A stretch of DNA of 34,790 nt from Pseudomonas sp. KK4 (GCF_001984065.1 NZ_LYVP01000055.1:1-34790); one strand, 5' to 3'. Counted from the first letter of the stretch, positions 7,878 through 16,172 are shown. The notes: a model not told the origin generated them from the letters alone. Numbers and translations are program-made.

Positions 7878-8543
7878 TCAGAACGTGATCCCGAACGCGG
7901 AAAACGCTCGGTCCATGCGGTCGTCCAGCAGCTCCTTGGTTTCTTTCCAGGCCGGAACTTCATCCAGCAGGCGTTGCTGCCAGGCCATGATGTTCGGGAA
8001 TTCATCGTACGGCGTTTTGGTTCTGGCCATTTGCGAGAACGGTGCGGCGATATCGAAGTCCGCCAGCGTCACTTGATCACCGACGATGAATTTTTTGCCT
8101 TCGAGGTGTTTGTCGAGCATGGCGGCGTTGCTGCGGATGTTTGTGAAGATGAACTCGACCAGGGTCGGGTCCTCCGCCACACCCATCACGCGCTTGCCGA
8201 TGCGTTCGTTGAACAGGTAGGACGAAAATACGCGCCAGTGTTCAGCGGACCAGAACATCCATTGCAAGGTTTCATACCGGTCGGTGCCTTTGGGCAGCAG
8301 CGGCGAGTCGAACTTCTCCGCCAAGTAGAGGTTGATGGCCGAGGCTTCAGAGATGACGACATCGCCATCGACCAATACCGGTACACGACCGACCGGGCTG
8401 ATCGCCAGGAATTCTGGCGCTTGGCTTTCGCCTTTCAATAAGTCGACCGGGATATGTTCGAACTCAATGCCCATGTGTTTTGCAGCGGTCCATACGCGGC
8501 GAAAACTGCCGGAACCACTATCGCCGTAGATGTTGATGGTCAT
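7878..8543 (-). CDS. Glutathione S-transferase family protein
   Basis: Cytosolic GST of 221 residues. The thioredoxin-like N-domain begins MTINIYGDSGSGSFRRV, with a serine-rich turn where the catalytic Ser/Cys sits, then the cis-proline loop 'GRVPVLVDGD' and the glutathione-binding 'ISEASAINLYLAEKF'. The helical C-domain contains 'LADFDIAAPF', the N-capping motif. It conjugates or reduces electrophiles with glutathione; the exact substrate is unknown. It is divergent from the LysR gene 8692-9603 and preceded by a LysR-type box (8613-8659) matching that of the SDR operon. Confidence 0.92.
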   Translation of the reverse strand: MTINIYGDSGSGSFRRVWTAAKHMGIEFEHIPVDLLKGESQAPEFLAISPVGRVPVLVDGDVVISEASAINLYLAEKFDSPLLPKGTDRYETLQWMFWSAEHWRVFSSYLFNERIGKRVMGVAEDPTLVEFIFTNIRSNAAMLDKHLEGKKFIVGDQVTLADFDIAAPFSQMARTKTPYDEFPNIMAWQQRLLDEVPAWKETKELLDDRMDRAFSAFGITF

Positions 8544-8612
8544 GACTGACTCCCTGGTACTGAATGTTGAGGATGTTTCGAAGAGCCAGACTAATTGAGC
8601 GTTTCAAAAGTG

Positions 8613-8659
8613 ATAATTCGCTGGGCGGCGATAAAATTTATCGTCGACCGGAATATATG
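8613..8659. promoter_or_regulatory. LysR-type box between GST and lysR-like gene
   Basis: GATAATT (8613-8619), 11 nt, CGATAAAATTTATCG (8630-8644, an odd-centred perfect palindrome), 5 nt, then CGGAATATAT (8650-8659). Same blocks and spacing as 3292-3338. It starts 70 nt before the GST start codon and ends 33 nt before the LysR start, the normal layout for a divergent LysR target. Confidence 0.7.
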
Positions 8660-8691
8660 CAGGGCAGTGATGACGGCGGGTGAGGGGCGGT

Positions 8692-9603
8692 GTGGACAGA
8701 TTTTCGGCGTTAGAAATATTCGTCAGGGTGGTCGAGATCGGTAGTTTTTCGCGCACGGCGACCGAGTTGTCGATCAGCCAGTCGACGGTGAGCAAGCAGA
8801 TTACCGATCTGGAGAAGCAACTACAGGCCAAACTGTTTTCACGCACCACCCGGCGACTGTTTCTGACTGAAGCCGGTGAACGGTTTTATGAGCAGGCCAA
8901 GCTGATTCTTGAGCAGTACGCCATGGCCTTGGGCGATGCACTCAATACCCGGCAGACACCTTCAGGCACTTTGAGGATTGCCACGCCGATTCTGCTCGGA
9001 CGTAAACAGTTGACCCCGCTACTGCCACGTTTTTTTGAACGCTACCCGGACATCGTGGTGGAGCATTACCTGAGTGATTCAGCTACGGATTTGATTCGTG
9101 ACGGTGTCGATGTGTCGATCCGCGTTGGCGAAATGAAGGACAGTTCACACCAGGCACGAAAACTCGGCGCTCTGCAACCCGTCACCGTTGCCTCGCCGGC
9201 GTTCCTGGAGAAATACCCTGCGATTTTTCATCCGGGTGACTTAGGTTCAGTGCCTTGTTTGATTTACCTGCGCCATCCGACACCGTTCCAGTGGACATTT
9301 ATCGGTGCCAACGGCCATAAGGTCTCAGTTGATGTCGACGGGCCTTATCGGGTGAATGTGTTCGAAGCGCTTTGCGAGGCTGCGATCGCTGGGCTTGGAG
9401 TATTGAGCGCGCCATTGTCCGCGATCGGTGCGGATATTGAGGCCGGACGCCTGGTCAGGTTGCTGGCGGAATACGACGCCGCGTTCGTCCCCATCTACGC
9501 GGTGATGCCATCGTCGTCCTGGATCCCACAAAAAACACGGGTCATGGTGGATTTCCTGGTGGAGGAATTCCAGCGCAATCCGTGGCTCAGGGGGTCGGAT
9601 TAA
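8692..9603 (+). CDS. LysR-family regulator (CrgA-like), GTG start
   Basis: LysR activator/repressor of about 303 residues. The winged HTH is in the first 60 residues (FVRVVEIGSFSRTATELSISQSTVSKQITDLEKQL), followed by 'LFSRTTRRLFLTEAGERFYEQ' and a periplasmic-binding-like effector domain. The GTG at 8692, with GAGGGG just upstream, gives the usual 'MDRFSALEIF' start; a GTG at 8680 is less likely. It is divergent from the GST gene. Its probable box recurs upstream of the SDR-SDR-MFS cluster 5 kb away, so it may control both units. The effector is unknown. Confidence 0.92.
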   Translation: MDRFSALEIFVRVVEIGSFSRTATELSISQSTVSKQITDLEKQLQAKLFSRTTRRLFLTEAGERFYEQAKLILEQYAMALGDALNTRQTPSGTLRIATPILLGRKQLTPLLPRFFERYPDIVVEHYLSDSATDLIRDGVDVSIRVGEMKDSSHQARKLGALQPVTVASPAFLEKYPAIFHPGDLGSVPCLIYLRHPTPFQWTFIGANGHKVSVDVDGPYRVNVFEALCEAAIAGLGVLSAPLSAIGADIEAGRLVRLLAEYDAAFVPIYAVMPSSSWIPQKTRVMVDFLVEEFQRNPWLRGSD

Positions 9604-10235
9604 CGCGCCGATCCGGCGGGAAAAGCCTGCATGGCGACCTGAACAATTTCCATGAGTTGCTCGCAAGTGGCACCGTCTCTCGCGTGCACGGCCAAACCTC
9701 TGGCCACTACGTTGAAGTACCCGGCCAGTGCTTTGACGTCGGTATCGGCGGGGAGGTCGCCGTCTTCGACGCCGCGCTGAATTCTCGCCTCCATCATCTG
9801 CCGCGCCATGGCTCTGTGCTGCGTCATCATTTCGCGAACAGAATGCAGCGCCGCAGGCACGTGCACGCAGGCCACGGAAATCATGCAGCCGGAGGGCAAG
9901 TCGTCGCGGGTGAACTCGGTCGCGGTCGCCTCCATCAATCGTTTGAACGCGGTCCGGGTATCCGTCGGGTCGCTCAAGATTCCGATGAACCACTCACCTG
10001 AAGCTTCAAGGTAGGCGTTTGTCGCCTCCGCATACAGTTGCTCTTTGCTGCCAAACGAGTTGTAGAAACTGGACGGACTGATCCCCATGGCCGCAACCAG
10101 ACTCTCGAAAGACGTGCCTTCATAACCCGACTCCCAGAACAATTTCATTGCCTGATGCACAGCGGTCGCCCGGTCAAAATTCGAGGGGCGGCCGCGACTG
10201 CGTTTCTTGGCTTCGGATAATTTTGGCTCATTCAC
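9600..10235 (-). CDS. TetR/AcrR-family regulator
   Basis: TetR protein of 211 residues. It opens with a basic stretch (KKRSRGRPSNFD), then the HTH 'SFESLVAAMGISPSSFYNSFGSKEQLYAEA'. The C-terminal domain contains 'DLPSGCMISVACVHVP', the pattern seen in many repressors of oxidoreductase genes. It overlaps the LysR stop by 4 nt on the opposite strand and is divergent from the NADP-binding gene at 10347. GGAG-CAACCA-CTCC (10285-10298) in the intergenic region is a weak operator candidate. Likely target: the 10347-11697 operon. Confidence 0.9.
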   Translation of the reverse strand: MNEPKLSEAKKRSRGRPSNFDRATAVHQAMKLFWESGYEGTSFESLVAAMGISPSSFYNSFGSKEQLYAEATNAYLEASGEWFIGILSDPTDTRTAFKRLMEATATEFTRDDLPSGCMISVACVHVPAALHSVREMMTQHRAMARQMMEARIQRGVEDGDLPADTDVKALAGYFNVVARGLAVHARDGATCEQLMEIVQVAMQAFPAGSAR

Positions 10236-10346
10236 TCCAATATTCCTTGACTAGGGGATTTCTGTCGCCATAGTATTGCATATCGGAGCAACCACTCCAA
10301 AAACATTTGTTCCCCGGTTCAACCCATTGATGACGAGGCGACCTGT

Positions 10347-10949
10347 ATGAAAATTGGGATGTTGGGCTCAGGCACTGTGGCGTTATCCGTTGCCCGGCAC
10401 GCTATTGAACAGGGTCATGAGGTCTTGCTTAGCAACCGCAGCGGCGCGAGCAAATTGGCCGACGCACTTTCCAAGTTGGGACCTAGGGCATCTGTGGTCA
10501 GCATCGCGCAAGCCGCCGCTGCGCCGGTGGTGTTGCTGGCGACGCCTTGGACGACCATCCAGACAGTGCTCAGCGGATTGCCTGCATGGAACAACCGAAT
10601 CCTGATCGACGCCACAAACCCGTTCTTGGAGACCACGCCAAAGTGGGTGTTTGACGATCTTGGGGAGCGTGGCGCGAGTGAAATTGTTGCTGAACTGGCG
10701 CCGGGTGCGCGGGTAGTCAAGGCGTTCAACAATCTTGAGATGACCAACTTCAATGCTGGCCCCGTGCACAACCAAGGCCGAAGGGTGTTGTTCGTGTCTG
10801 GCGATGACAGCGAAGCCAAGGCTTTCGTGACCGAGTTCATTCAGAAAATTGGCTTTCGCACCGTCGATCTCGGTGGACTCAAGGACGGTGGAAAAATGCA
10901 GCAGGCTGGCGGCCCTCTGGCCGGGCATGACTTCCTGCTTGCTCAATAA
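10347..10949 (+). CDS. F420-reductase-like NADP(H)-binding protein
   Basis: Protein of 200 residues with an N-terminal Rossmann motif, MKIGMLGSGTVALSVARH, 'LLSNRSG' as the NADP-phosphate site, then 'LLATPW' and 'ILIDATNPF'. This is the F420-dependent NADP reductase-like fold (COG2085 type); bacteria lacking F420 keep such proteins as NADPH-dependent reductases of unknown substrate. It is probably the first gene of an operon with two YciI-like genes (41-nt gap) and lies opposite a TetR gene. Confidence 0.83.
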   Translation: MKIGMLGSGTVALSVARHAIEQGHEVLLSNRSGASKLADALSKLGPRASVVSIAQAAAAPVVLLATPWTTIQTVLSGLPAWNNRILIDATNPFLETTPKWVFDDLGERGASEIVAELAPGARVVKAFNNLEMTNFNAGPVHNQGRRVLFVSGDDSEAKAFVTEFIQKIGFRTVDLGGLKDGGKMQQAGGPLAGHDFLLAQ

Positions 10950-10990
10950 GCCTTCTTTTAAAACAAACTATTCTTCTGGAGTACAAAACC

Positions 10991-11320
10991 ATGATTGACG
11001 AAAACGGCCCCCACTATTTTGTCGCCTTTCACACACCTGGCCCGAATTGGGCTCCGGGTGTGAAATACAACGAACAACCTGAGTTTATGGATCATGTGAA
11101 CTACATGATCGAATTGCACCAGAAGGATCTGATCGTGCTCAGCGGCCCGTTCATGGAAAAGGCAGGGGGACTCAATGGCGTGTTGGCAGACGGCGGTATG
11201 TCGATTTTCAAAGCCGTAGACTTTGCTCAAGCCATCAAGATCGCCACGGACGATCCTACGGTGAAGTCCGGCCTTCTGAACGTCGACGTGAAGATGATGT
11301 GGGTACCGTTCCATACCTGA
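10991..11320 (+). CDS. YciI-like protein, copy 1
   Basis: Small protein of 109 residues with a ferredoxin-like YciI/YCII fold. 'HYFVAFHTPGPNW', 'FMDHVNYMIEL' and 'LSGPF' carry the conserved His, Asp-His and Gly-Pro features of the family. YciI-like domains occur in stress, dechlorination and catabolic settings and usually form dimers; the activity is not established. A CTGGAGTAC ribosome site precedes the ATG. It is 92 of 109 residues identical to the next gene, and the identity extends into the ribosome site. Confidence 0.85.
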   Translation: MIDENGPHYFVAFHTPGPNWAPGVKYNEQPEFMDHVNYMIELHQKDLIVLSGPFMEKAGGLNGVLADGGMSIFKAVDFAQAIKIATDDPTVKSGLLNVDVKMMWVPFHT

Positions 11321-11367
11321 TCGGCTGGAACTGCACTTGATTCCCCTTTCCTCTGGAGTACCAAACC

Positions 11368-11697
11368 ATGATTGACGAAAACGGCCCACACTATTTTGTC
11401 GCCTTCCAAACCCCTGGCCCGAACTGGGTCCAAGGCGTGAAGTACAACGAGCAGCCCGGGTTCATGGACCATGTTGGCTATATGATCGAAATGCAGGAGA
11501 AAGGCCTGACCGTGCTCAGCGGTCCGTTCATGGAAAAAGCCGGTGGCCTCAACGGTGTGCTGGCAGACGGCGGCATGACCATCTTCAAGGCTGCTGACCT
11601 CGAAGAAGCCATCAAGATTGGCACTGACGATCCAACGGTCAAATCTGGACTGTTGAATGTTGAAGTGAAAATGATGTGGGTGCCGTTCCATACCTGA
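11368..11697 (+). CDS. YciI-like protein, copy 2 (tandem duplicate)
   Basis: 109 residues, differing from copy 1 at 17 positions, clustered at residues 42-48 and 76-80. The invariant core (GPHYFVAF, DHV, VLSGPFMEKAGG, WVPFHT) is intact in both. The leader CTCTGGAGTACCAAACC nearly repeats that of copy 1, so the duplication unit included the translation signal. It ends just before a hairpin terminator. Confidence 0.85.
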   Translation: MIDENGPHYFVAFQTPGPNWVQGVKYNEQPGFMDHVGYMIEMQEKGLTVLSGPFMEKAGGLNGVLADGGMTIFKAADLEEAIKIGTDDPTVKSGLLNVEVKMMWVPFHT

Positions 11698-11701
11698 TAC
11701 G

Positions 11702-11731
11702 CCCAGGAAGACTCATAGGGTCTTCCTTGGG
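11702..11731 (+). terminator. Terminator after the YciI pair
   Basis: CCCAGGAAGAC pairs with GTCTTCCTTGGG (stem with one imperfect position, short loop) 5 nt after the stop codon and is followed by a TTTT run. It probably ends the 10347-11697 operon. The stretch 11732-11896 shows no gene I trust. Confidence 0.6.
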
Positions 11732-11896
11732 TGCAGTTTTCATCCTTTGAGCGGTGCCTTACAGCCCGCTCTTTTTCAGGAAAGGCGGGCCAGCCACTGA
11801 TGATTGACTGCAGGAACTGTTCAGATATGGCACCCGTCCGCCAGAAAACCGCACTGCACGCGGACGTCATCGCAATGAAAGACACAAAGCTGCCTG

Positions 11897-12793
11897 TCAG
11901 AGCCCTTGTTCAACTGCCTGCTCAAGCGACGGACCACTGGGTTGCCAATTCAAAAGCTTGCGTGCGTTGATGGCGCGTACACGTGCGTTTGTTGCCAGCG
12001 CAATTCGAGCGAAACCACCTAGTTCAGACATCGCATCATTAATGTCCCAACTTAAGGTTCTACCTTCGAAACCGAGCGACTTGCTCACTGCGCGGGCGAT
12101 TGATTCAAAGGTGCTTTCACCATTCTCAGCATAGAAAAATGCGCCGGATGGCGCGCGGTCCAAGGCTGAAAGGTAAAGATCCACAAGGTCGTTTATGTTG
12201 ACGTTGGACCAGATCGTTTTGCCGCTGCCGATGTAAACGCCGGCACCCAGTTCTTTGGATTTGGCGACGATCTTAGGCAATTGATCGCTCTCGGTTTTCA
12301 TGCCCAGGCCGTTGCCGTAAACCGTCGACGGGCTGATCACAAAAGCGCGCAGACCTTGGTTGACGCCGGCACTTCTGACCATCCGGTCGATTTCGATTCG
12401 AGGGACGCGGTGCAGCATGGGTATGAAAGGCTGATCATCTGCGTAAATGGCCTGACTGGGTTCACCTCCCATCGCGTCGTCACAGACGGTACTGGCTCCA
12501 CTGGTATGGATGAGAGTTTTTCCGGTACCGGCCAACGCAGTGATCAGCGCTCGAATGGAGAAGTAATGATCTGAGTTCGCAGCATTAATAGTGGCGTCGG
12601 CAACGCGCGCGACCTCTTGTAGCAAATCGGCGTCATCGAGCGTTCCGATCTGCGCAGCAATACCTCGCGTCTCCAACCATTGAGCTTGTTCAGGCGTCCT
12701 TACCAAACCTATAACCTCATGTCCGTTTTCTACCAAGCGGTGGCTGATGGAACCACCCAGGTAACCCGATGCTCCGGTGACAAATACTTTCAT
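11897..12793 (-). CDS. NAD(P)-dependent epimerase/reductase (extended SDR)
   Basis: Extended/atypical SDR of 298 residues from the ATG at 12793 (AGAGGA upstream). The N-terminus MKVFVTGASGYLGGSISHRL has the TGxxGxxG motif, and 'HTSGASTVCDD' carries the serine region. 'FVISPSTVYGNG' fits extended SDRs, but the usual YxxxK is not clear; the aligned area reads 'IYADDQPFIPML', so it may be a reductase-like or NAD-binding variant. It is divergent from the LysR gene 12932-13819, its likely regulator. Confidence 0.83.
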   Translation of the reverse strand: MKVFVTGASGYLGGSISHRLVENGHEVIGLVRTPEQAQWLETRGIAAQIGTLDDADLLQEVARVADATINAANSDHYFSIRALITALAGTGKTLIHTSGASTVCDDAMGGEPSQAIYADDQPFIPMLHRVPRIEIDRMVRSAGVNQGLRAFVISPSTVYGNGLGMKTESDQLPKIVAKSKELGAGVYIGSGKTIWSNVNINDLVDLYLSALDRAPSGAFFYAENGESTFESIARAVSKSLGFEGRTLSWDINDAMSELGGFARIALATNARVRAINARKLLNWQPSGPSLEQAVEQGL

Positions 12794-12931
12794 CTTCAAT
12801 CCTCTGTGGTGACGGTCCAAATCACTGCGCTCAGGCGTGACAGCGTTGCGCAGCGCGTGTCGAAGAATGGTGCGGTATTCGCTATTTGGAGACTATCGGG
12901 TGTGTTCGAATATCACCTATCCGAGATCAAA

Positions 12932-13819
12932 ATGAGCGATCGCTTTCAAGAGTTAATGGTATTCGTGAGAGCGGCTGAGACAGCCAGCTTCTCAGCGGCA
13001 GGCCGGGAGCTTGGGTTATCTCAGCCCTCTGTCTCGCGGATAATTTCTGAACTCGAATCAAGATTGAATACGCGGTTGTTGCTCCGTAGCACCCGGCGCA
13101 TTGTGCCAACAGAGGCCGGACAGGCTTTTTTGCAAAAAGCTCGGCAAATTCTGTTTGATCTGGAGGAGGCCGATCATGTCGCGAAGGGGATGGACAGCCT
13201 CAAAGGTGTATTGCGAGTAGCGCTGCCCTCCATCCTGGCGGGAAGGATCGTCATTCCCCAGTTGCCGAAATTCCTGGCCATTCACCCTGAGCTGAAACTG
13301 GAGCTTCTGACGTTGGACAGAATGCATGATCTAGTCGCTGAAGGCGCTGATATGGCGATCCGTTTTGGCGAATTGGAAGACTCGTCATTTGGTTTCAAGC
13401 GACTCGCGATTGAGCACAGGTTGTTGGTTGCCTCGCCAATGTTTTTAGCTGCCACGGGCGCTCCTCGGCACCCGGCGGATCTGGCGAATTTTCACTGCAT
13501 TGCAGGCCCCGGCGGATCAGCAAGTCCGGGCTGGAATTTCAGCCGTGATGGCGTATCGACGGTGGTGAAGATGTCACCGCGTATCCGTGTCGCTTCGGCG
13601 GAGGCGGCCCTCGCCAGTGCTTGTTCTGGGCTAGGAGTCACGATCGCGTCCGCTTGGATATGCAAGGCAGAGTTGGAATCTGGACAGCTGGTTTCGGTCT
13701 TGCCGGACTGGTTGCTGGATTCAATTGAGGTCAATGCCGTTTACCCAGCGGGACGGGTGCCTTCGCAAAAAGTCCGGCTGTTCACTGAGTTCCTTTCAGA
13801 GGTGATGCTGTCGCTTTGA
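12932..13819 (+). CDS. LysR-family regulator
   Basis: LysR protein of 295 residues. The winged HTH lies at about 1-60 (FVRAAETASFSAAGRELGLSQPSVSRIISELESRL), followed by 'LLLRSTRRIVPTEAGQAFLQKA'. The ATG at 12932 is chosen although the frame stays open upstream, because the preceding residues do not look like a LysR N-terminus and that stretch is the divergent promoter. GGTATTCG and CGAATATC flank the core of this promoter as near-inverted repeats. The first bases of this gene and its leader recur in decayed form at 16069-16114. Confidence 0.9.
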   Translation: MSDRFQELMVFVRAAETASFSAAGRELGLSQPSVSRIISELESRLNTRLLLRSTRRIVPTEAGQAFLQKARQILFDLEEADHVAKGMDSLKGVLRVALPSILAGRIVIPQLPKFLAIHPELKLELLTLDRMHDLVAEGADMAIRFGELEDSSFGFKRLAIEHRLLVASPMFLAATGAPRHPADLANFHCIAGPGGSASPGWNFSRDGVSTVVKMSPRIRVASAEAALASACSGLGVTIASAWICKAELESGQLVSVLPDWLLDSIEVNAVYPAGRVPSQKVRLFTEFLSEVMLSL

Positions 13820-13958
13820 GTGGCAATACGTTGGGTTGAACTGGAAAGTCGCGTAGGTCTTACTGGATGTTGCTCTTTTCAATCGCGTGAATGCGATATT
13901 CCGCTCCCCAACAGAAAAAAGCATTGCTGATTTTTTCATTGAGCTGGTAGATTCCTCT

Positions 13959-13982
13959 TATTGATAACGATCGCTATCAATG
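13959..13982. promoter_or_regulatory. Palindromic operator candidate (site C) upstream of GST 2
   Basis: TTGATAACGATCGCTATCAA (13961-13980) is a near-perfect palindrome centred on CGATCG. The 24-mer 13959-13982 matches 18/24 positions of the TetR motif at 4492-4515 and at 6751-6774, so it may be a weaker member of the same set or the site of another TetR protein. The rest of the 300-nt gap 13820-14118 shows nothing I can name. Confidence 0.45.
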
Positions 13983-14118
13983 CCGCTCGTGGTGCAACTG
14001 TAGGCATCGACACCTCCCCACCAGTTCCTGGCTCAGGGTTTGGCCGTCGCCAACGCGTTCTGGTCACGCCACAACGATTGATTCACCGCTTGGGCTCTGA
14101 ACTCTATAAGAGTGCCTT

Positions 14119-14733
14119 ATGAACAATTTGATAGAGCTGTATGGCGCTAACACGGGCAATAGCATCCGGGCCGCAATCGCACTGGAAGAGGCCGGTATTG
14201 CCTATACAGCGAGAAAAGTGGATCTATGGGCACATAAGCAGCGTGATATGCCGTACAAGGCACTCAACCCCGCCGGTAAAGTACCGACACTGGTCGATCA
14301 CACGCAGACGCCTCCACTGATCATCAACCAGTCGAACGCGATCATCCAATACGCCGATGCCAAAGCTCCAGGTCAGCTTGCGCCACTTTTGCCTGGCCCA
14401 GAAACTGTCAGGGTTTTTGATCGCTACTTCTTTTTCGTGACTGACGTTATCGCTCCTAGCCACGCCGCATTCTTCTTACGGCAAGCGGGATTGGACGATG
14501 CCGCCGCTGTGATAGACAAGCGCGTCATCGAGCAGCTCATTTTCGCGGAAAGTTTCCTCACAGAGGAATTCATGGCTGGAGGTTTTTTCTCCATGGCGGA
14601 TATTTCTGCATTCACGATTGCTTCATCTGTTCGCAACCGATTGGACTGGCAGAGCCATCCACGGCTGTCAGACTGGTTTCACGCCATCGAAGCTCGGCCT
14701 GCCGTCCAGCGGGGCTTGAACGCCTTTCTATAG
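14119..14733 (+). CDS. Glutathione S-transferase family protein (second GST)
   Basis: GST-like protein of 204 residues. The N-domain has 'LYGANTGNSIRAAIALEEAG' with Asn-Ser at the catalytic turn, the cis-proline loop 'GKVPTLVD' and the glutathione site 'INQSNAIIQY'. The helical C-domain has 'FFSMADISAF'. It resembles Nu/YfcG-type GSTs that act as disulfide-bond reductases, but this is inference. It stands alone between a LysR gene and a convergent PRISE-type gene, with a palindromic operator candidate about 140 nt upstream. Confidence 0.88.
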   Translation: MNNLIELYGANTGNSIRAAIALEEAGIAYTARKVDLWAHKQRDMPYKALNPAGKVPTLVDHTQTPPLIINQSNAIIQYADAKAPGQLAPLLPGPETVRVFDRYFFFVTDVIAPSHAAFFLRQAGLDDAAAVIDKRVIEQLIFAESFLTEEFMAGGFFSMADISAFTIASSVRNRLDWQSHPRLSDWFHAIEARPAVQRGLNAFL

Positions 14734-14771
14734 ATGGGAGGAGCAAAGTTGCTCGGGCCAGAAGGTAAGCT

Positions 14772-14793
14772 GCCAGGACCTCAAGATCCTGGC
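14772..14793. terminator. Hairpin between convergent GST and PRISE-type genes
   Basis: GCCAGGA, an 8-nt loop, then TCCTGGC: a perfect 7-bp stem 38 nt after the GST stop. Only a weak T-rich tail follows (GTATTGGTTT). It could serve either strand. Confidence 0.5.
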
Positions 14794-14840
14794 GTATTGG
14801 TTTAATGGGGCAAAGCTTCAGTGATTGGGCAACAACATCA

Positions 14841-15890
14841 TCACGGTAGAAAACGTTTTGCTCGCAAGCTGGCGATCATTTCGAGCAACGCGACTTCGGT
14901 GTGCATTGGCTCGGTGAATCCCGCCCGGCGAATCTTGCCCATGTCTGAAAGCAGATCCTGTTGAAGGTTGAATACAAAATCGCCGAACCCCCAATTCACC
15001 AACTGGCCGTAGGGTACAGGTTGAAGGTTGTGTTTTTCTGTAAGGCGTTGCCAGGCCTCGGCTTGGTCGGCCATGTGCGTACTCATCGACATCGGTTGCG
15101 GCTCGTCTATCGGCATGCCAAGGGCATCACCCAGCTTCTTCCACAGGTGGTTCCAGCGAAACGGTTCGCCGACCAGATTGAAGGCTTCATTACGTGCGTT
15201 ATCGGCAGTAGCAGCCCACAGGCTTGCGCGTCCAAGCCAGTGCGCGTCAGTTAATTGAGCGTAAACGCCACGATAGGTATGGGGCGAACCGGGGAATTTC
15301 AGCGGCACGCCGGCTTCGCGGCATAGTGCAGCGTAAGCACCGATGACCATGGCGATATTGAAAGGATTGCCAGCGATATCGCCCAATACGGCATCCGGCC
15401 GCAGGATCGACCATTCCAACTCGCCGGCTAGTTGGCGTTCACGCAGGACGTCTTCCTGGGCGAAATAAAAATTCGCCGCCAGATGCCGAGAAGCGTCCTC
15501 GTAGAATGGCGTAGGAACCGGCCCGCCCAAGTGACCACCGTAGACCTTTGCTCCTTGGTACAACACCACCCGCTCGACTTTGGCACCCGCGGATTTCAAA
15601 CCGTCGAGCACATTGCGCAACATCGCCGAATTGGTCTGTGCCTCGATGAGGGCATTTCTGTCGGGCTGATAGGCAGCGAAAAATACATGGGTGATATCGT
15701 CGACGCCTGCCAGTGCGGCCAACGTGGCTGCGGCATCAGTAAGGTCGCAGTCGATGGAGTCGACAGCGGGGCTCAAGCTGCGGCGTAGCGCGCGGACAGT
15801 CCATTGTGGATCTGCTACCAATGTCTCGACCACAGCGTTACCAATGATGCCGCTGGCTCCCACGACCAATGCATGTAGTTGACGGCTCAT
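14841..15890 (-). CDS. PRISE-type SDR reductase (progesterone 5-beta-reductase/iridoid-synthase-like)
   Basis: Atypical SDR of 349 residues. ALVVGASGIIG (7-17) is the nucleotide motif and 'RALRRS' the NADPH site. The PRISE landmarks are visible: YQGAKVYG with Lys115, NFYFAQED with Tyr142, and 'WSILRPDAVLG'. The family reduces activated C=C bonds of enones with NADPH; the bacterial substrate is not known. The ATG at 15890 has AAGGG upstream; the in-frame ATG at 15926 has none. The upstream region carries a decayed LysR start, so this gene probably lost its divergent regulator. Confidence 0.85.
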   Translation of the reverse strand: MSRQLHALVVGASGIIGNAVVETLVADPQWTVRALRRSLSPAVDSIDCDLTDAAATLAALAGVDDITHVFFAAYQPDRNALIEAQTNSAMLRNVLDGLKSAGAKVERVVLYQGAKVYGGHLGGPVPTPFYEDASRHLAANFYFAQEDVLRERQLAGELEWSILRPDAVLGDIAGNPFNIAMVIGAYAALCREAGVPLKFPGSPHTYRGVYAQLTDAHWLGRASLWAATADNARNEAFNLVGEPFRWNHLWKKLGDALGMPIDEPQPMSMSTHMADQAEAWQRLTEKHNLQPVPYGQLVNWGFGDFVFNLQQDLLSDMGKIRRAGFTEPMHTEVALLEMIASLRAKRFLP

Positions 15891-16068
15891 GCTCGACCCT
15901 TCTTGGATATGGGGGCACAAACACAACGGGGTTCAATCCGGGCGACTGAAAGGTTATTGCTAGGGTTGAACGACAGCACCATGAGGATTCCTGGACAGGG
16001 TATGAAGGGCATCACGCGATGAGCAGCCATGCTGCGTCATTCATGATTCCTTCGGTATCCACTGGCCA

Positions 16069-16114
16069 CGAACATCAGATATCCGAAGATCAAATGAATG
16101 ATTGCTTTCAGGAA
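16069..16114 (+). pseudogene. Remnant of the 5' end of a LysR gene
   Basis: The 46 nt resemble the leader and first codons of the LysR gene at 12932 (about 80% when one base is gapped on each side). They include TATCCGA, GATCAAA, an ATG at 16094 and codons reading MNDCFQE against MSDRFQE. Similarity stops there and the frame closes at 16165. Orientation relative to the PRISE-type gene (divergent) mirrors that of the intact LysR/epimerase pair. Confidence 0.55.
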
Positions 16115-16172
16115 TGGACTAGTGATTGTCCCGTCCCATGGCTTTTAGAGCACATGTTCGACTGATCGCTAC

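Noticed and set aside
11731..11970. 79-codon plus-strand frame after the YciI genes
   Set aside because: It starts beyond a terminator hairpin, overlaps the epimerase gene end and shows no family features.
13961..13980. Palindrome as a Fur box
   Set aside because: It lacks the GATAAT hexamer pattern; similarity to the TetR-type motif in this window is the better explanation.
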